A DNA stretch of 64,000 nucleotides from Planctomycetota bacterium (GCA_019636195.1 JAHBYA010000011.1:1-64000), one strand, 5' to 3'; positions 50,312 through 58,551 are shown, counted from the first letter of the stretch. The notes: generated from the sequence alone by a model not told the origin. Numbers and translations: made by a program.

Positions 50312-50387
50312 CGCCGCGACCATGGAAAGGCCGCCAGGGTCGGGCACCTCTGGTGCGCTACGGTGCGAGACCTCCATTCACTCGCTT

Positions 50388-50418
50388 GGGACAGGGACCT
50401 TCGGTGCCTGTCCCTTTT
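50388..50418 (+). terminator. Terminator of the sigma-factor operon, hairpin family member
   Basis: GGGACAGGGACC (50388-50399) and GGTGCCTGTCCC (50403-50414) form a 12-bp stem with one mismatch and a TTC loop, followed by TTTTGC. The 3' arm plus tail is identical to the hairpin after rplI. Confidence 0.8.
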
Positions 50419-50459
50419 GCTTGGGGTACATGCACCAGAAGAGTACACAGCAAAAGCAC

Positions 50460-50789
50460 AAGGCCCCGCTTGCGCGGGGCCTTTGGCCGGCGGGTTGCCC
50501 CGCCTGAGTTTTGTGCATGTGGCCTGCTTCGTGGAGCTTAGCCTCTCCACTCTACGCGGCGCGGGGGGCTATCCCCGTGTCGCGTTGCGGGTTGCCCCGC
50601 ATGGCTGCCGCGCGTCGTGCACGACGCGAGAGCTGAACCAGTGGTGACTCGGGTGGTGGTTGCCCGACCGAAGCCGCTCAACCGCCCTTGTCCTCACCTG
50701 CGCAGGTTGCCCCGCGCGAGCCCAACCCAAGAAGTCCCAGTTAGCAGGAGGACCTCTTCAGCCCGGTGCTGCTACACCGCACTGCACGC
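50460..50789 (-). ncRNA. Unassigned structured RNA candidate with GCAA-capped hairpins
   Basis: Read leftward, an extended -10 TGGTAAAAT (50795-50803) would start a transcript near 50789. It holds hairpins GGCGGG-GCAA-CCCGCC (50489-50504), TGCGGG-GCAA-CCCGCA (50586-50601) and GCGCGGG-GCAA-CCTGCGC (50700-50717, one mismatch), a C-TTCG-G-capped hairpin, and a palindromic stem at 50611-50628. It ends in a 10-bp terminator stem, AAGGCCCCGC-GCAA-GCGGGGCCTT (50460-50483), followed by GTGCTTTTGC. GNRA loops appear only on this strand. No believable protein frame crosses it. I could not match it to RNase P, tmRNA, SRP or 6S consensus. Confidence 0.6.
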
Positions 50790-50882
50790 CCGGAATTTTA
50801 CCACGCTTTCACGCCGCTCAAGCCATGTCAGTGATTAGTTGAGATGGTGATAAGTTTCGTGTTACTGACACATGCCTACGGC

Positions 50883-51077
50883 TCAGTCTTCACAGGGATC
50901 ATGCTGGTGGTCGGGCTGGTGATGGTGATACTTCTCGATCACGATCGTCACATGCCCATGCTTGTGCCGCTTGGGATGATGGTGGTGGTGCAGCGCATGC
51001 CGCACAATCCCGCAACCGCTGAGCCCAACCACAGCCAGCAACAGCACAACCAAACCGAACCATCGGGTAACAGCCAT
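50883..51077 (-). CDS. 64-residue His-rich small lipoprotein
   Basis: Start at 51077 is supported by the strong ribosome site GGAGG 7 nt upstream. The product has a lipoprotein signal (VVLLLAVVGLSGC, Cys22) and a mature part of only 43 residues, 16 of them His, in runs HHHHH, HKHGH and HHH, with Asp/Glu at the end. Metal binding at the cell envelope is the natural inference. It is separate from the efflux operon but only 2.6 kb away. I recognise no family. Confidence 0.75.
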   Translation of the reverse strand: MAVTRWFGLVVLLLAVVGLSGCGIVRHALHHHHHPKRHKHGHVTIVIEKYHHHQPDHQHDPCED

Positions 51078-51150
51078 AGCAACCTCCAGCGGCCCGGAAC
51101 CCGAAGCAAACCCCGCCAACGCCGGCCCATCAACGCCAGAATTCTGGCAG

Positions 51151-52041
51151 CTATGCGGCAGGCTGCGGCGTGATGCTGAGCGACACCCTCTGCCCGTCGC
51201 GCCAGAGCGTGATGACGAGTTCTTTGCCCTCAGTCAGCACCATGGCCCGGCTCAGGTCATCCACTGTGCGCAGCGGCTTGCCGTCGGCCTCCAGCAGCAA
51301 ATCACCCTCCCGGATGCCCGCGGCTTTGGCTGGGCCCTCGACGTTCAGTCGAAACACGTGCACCGCCCTGTCGCGGCCGACTTCCCTGCGCTGTTGCGTC
51401 GTAAGGTCGGTGCCGGCTGCATACACGCCCAGCACCGGGCGCCGCACCGCGCCGTCGCGCATCAGGATGGCTGCGACCCACTCGGCGGTCTGGGCCGGCA
51501 CCGCAAAGCCGATGCCCTGCGCATAGGGCACAATTGCCGTGTTCACGCCCACGACTTCGCCGTGCGCGTTGATCAATGGGCCGCCGCTGTTGCCGGGGTT
51601 GATCGCGGCGTCGGTCTGGATCAAGCCTTCATAGGTGTGGCCGCGGCCGGGCAGCGTGCGGTCAATCGCGCTGACGACGCCCATGCTGACGCTGCGCTGA
51701 AACCCCAGCGGGTTGCCGATGGCCAGCACAAGCTGCCCTACCCGCACGTCGCCGCCCGCGAGTGTCATGCTTGGCAGGCTGCTGGCGTCGGCACGCACGA
51801 CGGCAAGGTCGGTGCGGCTGTCGCGGCCCTTGACCTCGGCACGGGCGTGGCTGCCGTCGGCAAAGCCGATGCGCAACTCGCTCGCGCCCGCGACGACGTG
51901 CGAGTTGGTCAGCACATAGCCGTCCTGCGCCAGCACGAACCCGCTGCCGTGGCCGCGACGGTGCTCGACACTCACGACAGAAGGCGCGCTGCGCGTAACG
52001 AGCTGTTCAAGCTCGGATGAAAGTTCAGCCAGTGATGCCAT
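51151..52041 (-). CDS. HtrA/DegP-like trypsin-family serine protease with PDZ, no signal peptide
   Basis: A 296-residue S1C protease. The catalytic triad is visible: His48 in TNSHVV, Asp78 in RTDLAV and Ser152 in NPGNSGGP; a PDZ domain covers about 195-290 (GIREGDLLLEADGKPLRTVDDL). No signal peptide or membrane helix precedes the protease domain, unlike most HtrA proteins; the start at 52041 is fixed by GGAGG upstream. A cytoplasmic location is therefore inferred. It is leftward, 109 nt before the tRNA-side region, and 74 nt from the His-rich lipoprotein. Confidence 0.88.
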   Translation of the reverse strand: MASLAELSSELEQLVTRSAPSVVSVEHRRGHGSGFVLAQDGYVLTNSHVVAGASELRIGFADGSHARAEVKGRDSRTDLAVVRADASSLPSMTLAGGDVRVGQLVLAIGNPLGFQRSVSMGVVSAIDRTLPGRGHTYEGLIQTDAAINPGNSGGPLINAHGEVVGVNTAIVPYAQGIGFAVPAQTAEWVAAILMRDGAVRRPVLGVYAAGTDLTTQQRREVGRDRAVHVFRLNVEGPAKAAGIREGDLLLEADGKPLRTVDDLSRAMVLTEGKELVITLWRDGQRVSLSITPQPAA

Positions 52042-52222
52042 GGCGTCCTCCAGATGGGCCGGAAAGCCTGAACGCCGGCAAGGCCAGGGCTATTTCAGAA
52101 CACTGCGCTGCAACCAGGCCCGGGTTGTGAGCGTTAACAGTGTGTGACCGCTTGCGAATCGCGGTCCGCCGCCCGGTTGACGGTGCCGCGCCGCGCGGCA
52201 ATATTGCCGCCCCGAACGCAGG

Positions 52223-52297
52223 GCCACCTTAGCTCAGCGGTAGAGCAGCGCTTTCGTAAAGCGCAGGTCGTCGGTTCAAATCCGACAGGTGGCTCCA
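52223..52297 (+). tRNA. tRNA-Thr (anticodon CGT)
   Basis: A complete cloverleaf with encoded CCA: acceptor GCCACCT (52223-52229) pairs with AGGTGGC (52287-52293), D-arm AGCTCAGCGGTAGAGC, anticodon stem GCGCT/AGCGC with loop TTCGTAA, T-arm GTCGG-TTCAAAT-CCGAC. Anticodon CGT reads ACG. Its 3' half is copied 162 nt downstream. Confidence 0.95.
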
Positions 52298-52303
52298 GGA
52301 CAA

Positions 52304-52332
52304 GAGGCGCGCCAAATGTGCTGGCGCGCCTC
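52304..52332 (+). terminator. Terminator hairpin after tRNA-Thr
   Basis: GAGGCGCGCCA (52304-52314) and TGGCGCGCCTC (52322-52332) form a perfect 11-bp stem with a 7-nt loop, then CCTTGGTTTC. Its core (52306-52330) recurs with 2 mismatches in 25 at 52478-52502. Confidence 0.7.
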
Positions 52333-52360
52333 CCTTGGTTTCTGCGGGACTTTCCCACGC

Positions 52361-52425
52361 CGCTTCGTCCACGCCCGCCTTCAGGCGGGCTACTTCGCTA
52401 TGCCAACAGCCCACCGGGCTGTTGG
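52361..52425 (+). repeat. Two-hairpin element between tRNA-Thr and its duplicated tail
   Basis: Starts CGCTTCGTCCACGCCCGCC, closes hairpin 1 with GGCGGGC, continues TACTTCGCTA, then hairpin 2 with arms GCCAACAGCCC and GGGCTGTTGGC around ACC. Homologous in order and sequence to the element beside tRNA-Arg (9825-9889). Confidence 0.75.
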
Positions 52426-52509
52426 CAGGTCGTCGGTTCAAATCCGACAGGTGGCTCCAGCCTTCGCAGGACCAAAGGGCGCGCCGAATGTGCCGGCGCG
52501 CCCTTGGTC
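52425..52509 (+). repeat. Duplicated tRNA-Thr 3' half and terminator
   Basis: 52425-52460 is identical over 36 bp to 52263-52298, from the 3' edge of the anticodon stem through the variable loop, T-arm, acceptor and CCA. A terminator-like stem follows (52470-52485 against 52495-52509), whose 25-nt core nearly matches the first terminator. The 5' half of a tRNA is missing, so this is not a functional tRNA. Confidence 0.85.
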
Positions 52510-52533
52510 ATTTGCTGCTCCAGACGCTAGATT
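52504..52533 (+). promoter_or_regulatory. Promoter of the fused monooxygenase gene
   Basis: TTGGTC (52504-52509), 18 nt, TAGATT (52528-52533), 6 nt, ATG at 52540. The -35 box lies in the 3' arm of the preceding terminator-like stem. Leaderless transcript predicted. Confidence 0.5.
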
Positions 52534-52539
52534 GCGGCC

Positions 52540-54843
52540 ATGAAGATCGTCAGCATTGGTGGCGGGCCGGCGGGCCTTTACTTTGCGATCCTGATGAAAA
52601 AGCAGGACCCCGCCCACGACATCACAGTCATTGAACGCAACAAACCCTACGACACCTTTGGCTGGGGCGTCGTCTTTTCCGACGAAACCCTTGGCGGATT
52701 TGAAGCCGCCGACAAGCCCACCTTTGACCGCATCACCCGCGAGTTCGCGTACTGGCCCGACATTGACACCTTCATCCACGGCCAGTGCATCCGCAGCACC
52801 GGCCACGGTTTTGCCGGCATGAGCCGCAAACGCCTGCTGAACATCTTTCAGGAGCGCTGCGAGCAACTTGGCGTCAAGCTGGTCTTTGACACGGAAGTGA
52901 AATCGCTGGAATCCTACGCCAACGCCGACCTGATACTCGGCGCCGACGGCGTAAACTCGTGGGTCCGCGAGCACATGAAGCAACACTTCAAGCCGGAAAT
53001 CGACTGGCGCAAGTGCAAGTTTTCGTGGCTGGGCGCGGACTTTCGCCTGCCCGCGTTCACTTTCATCTACGAAGAAAATGAACACGGCTTGTTCACGGTG
53101 CATGCCTACCCGTTTGACGCCAACACCAGCACCTTCATCGTCGAATGTCGCGAAGAAACGTGGAAGCGCGCCGGCCTGGACAAAGCCGACGAAGCGCAAA
53201 CCATCGCCTACTGCGAAAGGCTGTTCGGCAAGTATTTAGGCGGGCACAAGCTGCTGGGCAACAAGAGTGTGTGGCGCACGTTTCCCACAATCCGTAACGC
53301 GACGTGGGTTCACAACAACATCGTGCTTTTGGGCGACGCCGCCCACACCGCGCACTTTTCCATCGGCAGCGGCACCAAGCTGGCGATGGAAGACGCCATT
53401 GAACTCGCGCGCGCATTCGCCGACCTGCCGAATCAGCCCGTCAATGCCGTGCTGCGCGAGTACGAAAGCCGCCGCTGGGACGAAACCGCGCGCCTGCAAA
53501 AGACCGCGCAAACCAGCCTGGAGTGGTACGAGAACGTCGCCCGCTACTTCAAGACACAGTCGCCGATCCAGTTCACGTTCAATCAGCTCACGCGCAGCAA
53601 GCGCATTACCTACGACAATCTAAGGCTGCGCGACCCCGATTTTGTGCAGCGCGCAACCCAATGGTTCGCCGACAACAATCCGCACAGGGGCGCGCATGTG
53701 CCCGTGCCCGAGTACGCCAAAGGCACAGCCGCCGACGTGACCGCAGCCGGGCACCCGGGCGCCGCCCCGCCGGTCTTTCAGCCCTTTCAGCTTCGCGGCC
53801 TTACGCTGGCCAACCGGCTTGTCGTAAGCCCGATGTGCCAGTACAGCAGCGACGACGGCTACCCGAACGACTGGCACATGGTGCACCTGGGCTCACGCGC
53901 GATCGGTGGCGCGGGCCTTGTGTACACCGAGGCCACGCACGTCAGTCCGGAGGGGCGCATCACGCAAGGTTGTGCGGGCATGTACCACCCGGGTCACGTC
54001 GCCGCTTGGAAGCGCATCGTTGACTTCGTGAAGGCGCATTCGCGCGCGCGCATCTGCATGCAGCTTGCCCACGCCGGGCGCAAAGCCAGCACCGCGCTGC
54101 CCTGGCACGGCGAAGGCCCGCTGGCCGGCGCACAGGCATGGCAGACGCTTGCGCCAAGCGCGATCCCGTACAAGCAGGGCTGGCACGTGCCGCGCGAAAT
54201 GAACCGCGCCGACATGGACAAGGCCCGTGAAGACCACGTGCGCGCGGCAAAGTTCGCGTGCGACGCCGGCTTTGACATGCTTGAGCTGCACTACGCGCAC
54301 GGCTACCTGATGAGCACCTTCATCAGCCCGATCACTAACAAGCGCAGCGACGGCTACGGCGGCAGCCTTGAAGCCCGCATGCGCTTTCCGCTGGAAGTGT
54401 TTGACGCCGTTCGCGCGGCCTGGCCTGAAGACAGGCCAATCAGCGTGCGCATCAGCGCGACCGAGTGGCACGAAGACGGGCTGACCGACGCCGACCGGCT
54501 TGAGATCGCGCGCATGTTCAAGGATCACGGCCTGGACATCATTGACGTCAGCGCCGGGCAGGTGGTCAGCGACCAGCAGCCGGTGTACGGGCGCATGTTC
54601 CAGACGCCGTTTTCCGACCTGATCCGCAACGAGGCGGGACTGGCCACAATGAGCGTCGGCAACATCCAGACTGTGGACCAGGGCAACACGATCCTGCTCA
54701 GCGGCCGCGCGGACTTGATCGTGATGGCGCGCCCGCACCTGTTTGACCCGTACACCATGCAGCACGCAGCCGCTGACTACGAGTACGACCAGCAGTACTG
54801 GCCGCCGCAGTATCTGGCGGTCAAGCCGCGAAAGCGCCGGTAA
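52540..54843 (+). CDS. Fused FAD monooxygenase / Old Yellow Enzyme (aryl-CoA monooxygenase type)
   Basis: A 767-residue two-domain protein. Residues 1-395 form a class A flavin monooxygenase: GGGPAGLYF near the N-terminus and [22 protein letters not shown]. Residues 405-767 form an Old Yellow Enzyme reductase: [29 protein letters not shown], the segment [21 protein letters not shown] and ARPHLFDPY. This fusion is known as 2-aminobenzoyl-CoA monooxygenase/reductase and as bifunctional salicylyl-CoA 5-hydroxylase, so an aromatic acyl-CoA substrate is expected. No aryl-CoA ligase lies next to it. The start is set by a promoter 6 nt away. Confidence 0.9.
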   Translation: MKIVSIGGGPAGLYFAILMKKQDPAHDITVIERNKPYDTFGWGVVFSDETLGGFEAADKPTFDRITREFAYWPDIDTFIHGQCIRSTGHGFAGMSRKRLLNIFQERCEQLGVKLVFDTEVKSLESYANADLILGADGVNSWVREHMKQHFKPEIDWRKCKFSWLGADFRLPAFTFIYEENEHGLFTVHAYPFDANTSTFIVECREETWKRAGLDKADEAQTIAYCERLFGKYLGGHKLLGNKSVWRTFPTIRNATWVHNNIVLLGDAAHTAHFSIGSGTKLAMEDAIELARAFADLPNQPVNAVLREYESRRWDETARLQKTAQTSLEWYENVARYFKTQSPIQFTFNQLTRSKRITYDNLRLRDPDFVQRATQWFADNNPHRGAHVPVPEYAKGTAADVTAAGHPGAAPPVFQPFQLRGLTLANRLVVSPMCQYSSDDGYPNDWHMVHLGSRAIGGAGLVYTEATHVSPEGRITQGCAGMYHPGHVAAWKRIVDFVKAHSRARICMQLAHAGRKASTALPWHGEGPLAGAQAWQTLAPSAIPYKQGWHVPREMNRADMDKAREDHVRAAKFACDAGFDMLELHYAHGYLMSTFISPITNKRSDGYGGSLEARMRFPLEVFDAVRAAWPEDRPISVRISATEWHEDGLTDADRLEIARMFKDHGLDIIDVSAGQVVSDQQPVYGRMFQTPFSDLIRNEAGLATMSVGNIQTVDQGNTILLSGRADLIVMARPHLFDPYTMQHAAADYEYDQQYWPPQYLAVKPRKRR

Positions 54844-54854
54844 CGCCTTGCACG

Positions 54855-55421
54855 CTACTTGGTCTTGAAGTACCCGGCGCTGCGCTTCCATTCGGCGGGG
54901 GTGTCGGGATTTTCAAGCAGCCAGTCGAAGTCGGCGTTGGCTTCATCGATCCGGCCCATTTCCTTCAGCACGCGGGCGCGGACCAGCCGCTTGGCAAACT
55001 TCTCCTCGGCGGGGAACTCCGGGTCGTCAATCGCCATGGTCACAATCTCTAGGGCTCGCTGCAGATTGCCGGTGTCCTGGTATGCATGCGCCGCGTTGTT
55101 CAAGGCCGTGCTCCGCAGGTCCCGGCTGACGGCGGGATTGTTGAACACGGCTTCAAGGTCTTGCAGCGCCTCGGCGCCGCGGCCGGACATGGTGAACATG
55201 ACCGCGCGGTTGTTGTGGGCACGGCCCACCTGCTCAGGTGTTGCGTGGGGGTCTTCCATGACCGCGGCAAGATCCAGCGCCGCGGCGGGAAAGCGCGCCG
55301 AGTGCAGCAGTATCAGCGCGCGCTCAAGGCGCGCCTCGATGCGCCTATCCGCAGTCTGCGCGGCGTCGCCGATGATCGCCTCAAGGCGCTCTAGCTCGTC
55401 CATCGGCGGCGCCTCAGCCAT
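54855..55421 (-). CDS. TPR-repeat protein
   Basis: A 188-residue soluble protein of helix pairs with TPR spacing: ARLERALILLHSARFPAAALDLAAV, VGRAHNNRAVMFTMSGRGAEALQDL and ALNNAAHAYQDTGNLQRALEIV. Two starts are possible: 55421 or 55403 (MDELERLEAI). Either overlaps the 3' end of the beta-helix gene (by 31 or 13 nt), so translational coupling is likely. Function unknown; probably a binding scaffold. Confidence 0.75.
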   Translation of the reverse strand: MAEAPPMDELERLEAIIGDAAQTADRRIEARLERALILLHSARFPAAALDLAAVMEDPHATPEQVGRAHNNRAVMFTMSGRGAEALQDLEAVFNNPAVSRDLRSTALNNAAHAYQDTGNLQRALEIVTMAIDDPEFPAEEKFAKRLVRARVLKEMGRIDEANADFDWLLENPDTPAEWKRSAGYFKTK

Positions 55422-58378
55422 GCCAGCGGCAACAGCAGAAACGCCAGCACGCCGCTGCGCGGCGCAAGTGCACAGCCGCCGCCACCGCCGCCGCCCTTCT
55501 TTTTGCCGCCGCTGGTCGCCGGGTTGGTGTCGGTAATGGTCGGCACGTCGGCGGGCAGCGACTCGTTCACACCGTCAAACGCCGTGGCTAGGAAGTTGTT
55601 GGCCGCAGCCTGCGCCAGCGTGACGCTGATGCTGAAGCCGGTCGCGCCGCCCGTGAGCTGCTGGCTGGCGACAATCGCGTCCGCGCCGTTGATGAAGCCG
55701 TCGTTGTTGTCGTCGCTGTAGATGCGCACCAGCGCGTTGGCCTGCGCGGTGCCCTGGATGTCAAACGCCGGCAGATTGACCGTGACCGGGCCGCTGGGGT
55801 TGCTGATGCTGGGCGGGTTGATCGCCGCCGGGGTGTTTTCGGTAATCGTGGGCACGTCGGCGGGTGCAGACTCGTTGCCCGCGGCGTCGGTGGCGGTTGC
55901 AAGAAAGTTGTTGGTCGTGCTGGCGGTGAGGCCGGTGACAATGCCGAAGTTGCTGACGCCCGTCGAAAGCTGCTGCTGCGCGACCACGGCGTCCGCGCCG
56001 TCAATGATTCCGTTGTTGTTGAAGTCGCGATAGATCTTCACGAGCGCGCCGGCCTCGGCTGTACCCTGGATGTTGTAGCTGGCACCGCCGACCGAAATGG
56101 CGGTAGCCGGATCAGTGACCGTGGGCGCGGGGGGAGCAAAGCTGTCCTCGGTGATCGGGGGGACGACCGTGGCGTTGCTTTCGGTGTTGGTGGGGTCGTC
56201 GGCGGTTGCAAGGTAGTAGTTCACCGCGTTCTGGGCCAGGTTGACGCTGATGCTGAACGCGGTCTGCGCGCCGCCGAGTTGCTGGCTGGCAACGACAACT
56301 TCGCCGGTATCGAGCACACCGTTGCCGTTGGCGTCGTTGTAGATGCGCACCAGGCTGCCCGCGACGGCTGTGCCCTGGATGTCGTAGCTGTTGGCATTGA
56401 TGGCCAGCGCGCTTGCCGGCTGGGTGACGACGGGCGGCGTGGTCTGGCCGGTGGGCGGGGCGGAGCCGTTTTCAAAGCTGCCGATATCGACGCCGTTGCC
56501 ATCGTTGCGGGCGCTGCCGCGCTGATCAGTGGTAAGCGCGCGGGGGTTGCTGCCGACGTCGCGCGCGATGCTGCTGTTGCTGATGGCATGGGTCTGCGTA
56601 GGCCCGCCGTTGTTGGCCAGCGGCGATAACTGCGGGTCGCCGGTGATGAAGCCACTGGTCGGCGCGCCGGTGCCGGCGGGCGCAGTTTCGCTCAGGCAGG
56701 TGCTGAGCGTGCCGCTGCCGTAGAAGTCCGGCCCGGTCGCGGGTGCTGCGGCTACGTTGTCAGCGAAAATGCTGCTGGCGGCTGACAGTGTGCCACCGGC
56801 ATTGTGCACGCCGCCGCCCAAAGGGTTCACAACCACGCCATTGGCGCCGTTCGAGCCGGGCAACTGGCCGGTGCCGCCGGTGCCGCCGGTGCCCTGTGCA
56901 CCCGAGACACCCGAGCACAACGCAACCGTGGAATTGTCGATGGCAACAGTGCCGCCACCCGCAAACACTCCGCCGCCGTTGCAGGCGCCGCTGTCGCCGC
57001 CGGCGCCGCCGTTGCCGCCATTGCCGAAGGGAACCACGAGGTTGCCGCCGTTGCCGCCGTTGCCGCCGTTGCCGCCCGTGACCTTGCACTCGGATAGCGT
57101 GGAGTTGACCACACTGGCAGATCCGCCGCCCACAAAGATCGCGCTGCCCCGCGCGTTGCCGCCGTCGCCGCCGTCGCCGCCATACTCGCCGACAATGAAG
57201 GGCCCATCGCCCCCTCGCCCGCCGTTGCCTCCGCTGCCGCTGACTGCCGAGCACCCGACCATCGTGCAGCGCTCCACCGTTGTGATGCCGCCCGCCAGGT
57301 ACAGGCCCACGCCCTCCGCGGCGCCGCCGTTTGCGCCCCCGTTGCCCGGCGTCCACGTCGATGCGCCATACGCGCCGTCGCCGCCGCGCCCGCCCTGGCC
57401 GCCGGTTGCGACACAGGACTCGATGGTAGTCTCAAGCAGTGACAAGGTACCCGAAGCCAGGTACACCCCCGCGCCGCGCGCCGCGCCCGCCGCCCCCGCA
57501 AACCCCGCCCAGCCGGCATATGAGCTTGCGCTGCCGCCATTGCCGCCGTAGCCGCCCGGGCCGGCTGTGGACTGCCCGCCACTCACGGTGCCGGAGCTGA
57601 TGGTCAGGCTGCCGGCCTCCATGTAAACAGACCCGCCGTAGGCGTTGCCACCCGCGCCGCCGTTGCCGCCGTCGCCGCCGCTGAGCGTGGATGTGCCGCC
57701 GTGCCCGCCGTTGCCGCCGTTGCCGCCGGTCGCGAGGTTCGAAGTAAGCGCCGTGCTGTCGAGCGTCACGTTGCCCGCCGCTACATACAGGCCGCCGCCG
57801 CGACCGTCACGGCCGGCTGTGCCGTTGCCGCCGTTGCCGCCGAACCCGCCGTTGGCGCCGTTGGCGCCGGCTGCGCCGCGGGCTTCGTTGCCGGCGAGCG
57901 TGACGCCGTTCAGGGTCAGGCTGCCCGCGCCCTCTTTCAGTATGCCGCCTCCGCGCGACTCGGTGGTCGCGCTGCCGTTGTCGCTCGCACGGCCGTTGAT
58001 GATGCGCAGGTTCTGGATGGTGACCGGCGCGTTGGCGCCGTTGTTGATGTGAAACACGCGGTCGGCGTTATTGCCGTCGATGATGGTGGTGTTGCCCTGC
58101 CCGATGATCTGCAACGTGCCCGCCGATTTGGTGATATCAAGATCGCCGGTGGCGTTGGTGTTGTCGCCGTTGCCGCTGATCGTGAAGGTGCCCGCTACCA
58201 CGTTGATCACATAGTCGCCGTTGTTGCCGTTGGCGGTGGTAATGTGGTTGCGCAGCTCGGTGATGTTGTTGGCGGTGAGGCTGGTCTGCGCGCACAGGCC
58301 TTGCGCGGCAAAAGCGGCAATCACCGGCGAAGACATCAGCGCGCACCAGCGCAGGTCGCGGGGCATCTTGCGGGCCAT
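55391..58378 (-). CDS. Glycine-rich beta-helix surface protein with Ca-binding Ig-like repeats and C-terminal anchor
   Basis: Start at 58378 (MARKMPRDLRWC) gives a signal peptide ending near CAQ. Of 995 residues, about 40-590 look like a parallel beta-helix, interrupted by Gly-Gly-Asn loops (GGNGGNGG) as in PE-PGRS or Pmp-like proteins. Three beta repeats follow, each with a loop of the DxNxDG type (NDANGNGVLDTGE, RDFNNNGIIDGAD, SDDNNDGFINGAD), suggesting calcium. The C-terminus is Gly-rich, then Cys, a helix (LAFLLLPLAWL) and RRRR, like GlyGly-CTERM or related sorting tags. It is probably surface-exposed. Confidence 0.85.
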   Translation of the reverse strand: MARKMPRDLRWCALMSSPVIAAFAAQGLCAQTSLTANNITELRNHITTANGNNGDYVINVVAGTFTISGNGDNTNATGDLDITKSAGTLQIIGQGNTTIIDGNNADRVFHINNGANAPVTIQNLRIINGRASDNGSATTESRGGGILKEGAGSLTLNGVTLAGNEARGAAGANGANGGFGGNGGNGTAGRDGRGGGLYVAAGNVTLDSTALTSNLATGGNGGNGGHGGTSTLSGGDGGNGGAGGNAYGGSVYMEAGSLTISSGTVSGGQSTAGPGGYGGNGGSASSYAGWAGFAGAAGAARGAGVYLASGTLSLLETTIESCVATGGQGGRGGDGAYGASTWTPGNGGANGGAAEGVGLYLAGGITTVERCTMVGCSAVSGSGGNGGRGGDGPFIVGEYGGDGGDGGNARGSAIFVGGGSASVVNSTLSECKVTGGNGGNGGNGGNLVVPFGNGGNGGAGGDSGACNGGGVFAGGGTVAIDNSTVALCSGVSGAQGTGGTGGTGQLPGSNGANGVVVNPLGGGVHNAGGTLSAASSIFADNVAAAPATGPDFYGSGTLSTCLSETAPAGTGAPTSGFITGDPQLSPLANNGGPTQTHAISNSSIARDVGSNPRALTTDQRGSARNDGNGVDIGSFENGSAPPTGQTTPPVVTQPASALAINANSYDIQGTAVAGSLVRIYNDANGNGVLDTGEVVVASQQLGGAQTAFSISVNLAQNAVNYYLATADDPTNTESNATVVPPITEDSFAPPAPTVTDPATAISVGGASYNIQGTAEAGALVKIYRDFNNNGIIDGADAVVAQQQLSTGVSNFGIVTGLTASTTNNFLATATDAAGNESAPADVPTITENTPAAINPPSISNPSGPVTVNLPAFDIQGTAQANALVRIYSDDNNDGFINGADAIVASQQLTGGATGFSISVTLAQAAANNFLATAFDGVNESLPADVPTITDTNPATSGGKKKGGGGGGGCALAPRSGVLAFLLLPLAWLRRRRWTS

Positions 58379-58453
58379 AAGCGGGCTCCGGACTAAGACA
58401 GGATTCAGACGAATTGTGAGAAGTGTAGCCTTTGCCCGGTGCAATCACAACAA

Positions 58454-58485
58454 AACAGGCGCAAACGTGCGGCTTTGCGCCTGTT
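58454..58485 (-). terminator. Second hairpin downstream of the carboxyltransferase gene
   Basis: AACAGGCGCAAA (58454-58465) and TTTGCGCCTGTT (58474-58485) form a perfect 12-bp stem with an 8-nt loop. Read leftward it is followed by TTGTTGTGATT, only weakly T-rich. Confidence 0.45.
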
Positions 58486-58503
58486 GAATGTGTGCAATTG
58501 CCG

Positions 58504-58544
58504 AGCCGGGACAGGTACCTTGGGTACCTGTCCCGGCTTCCTTT
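58504..58544 (+). terminator. Hairpin repeat family member with T tail
   Basis: AGCCGGGACAGGTACC (58504-58519) and GGTACCTGTCCCGGCT (58523-58538) form a perfect 16-bp stem with a TTG loop; TCCTTTT follows on the rightward strand. No rightward gene ends here: it lies 14 nt past the leftward carboxyltransferase stop, so its tail points opposite to that gene. Confidence 0.7.
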
Positions 58545-58551
58545 TGATGAC

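Noticed and set aside
50460-50789. Assignment of the GNRA-rich region to RNase P RNA, tmRNA, SRP RNA or 6S RNA
   Set aside because: I looked for the conserved cores (for example GAAAGUCC and ACAGAACCC of RNase P, the GGAAGCAGC of SRP, an Ala-rich tag frame of tmRNA) and did not find them on either strand.
50617-50838. Short ORFs inside the structured RNA region
   Set aside because: No ribosome site, Cys/Pro/Arg-rich translations, and the frames run through stable hairpins.
56740-57900. CRISPR-like or satellite repeat
   Set aside because: The short periodicity of GCCGCCGTTGCC comes from Gly-Gly-Asn codons of the beta-helix protein; there are no unique spacers of constant length.
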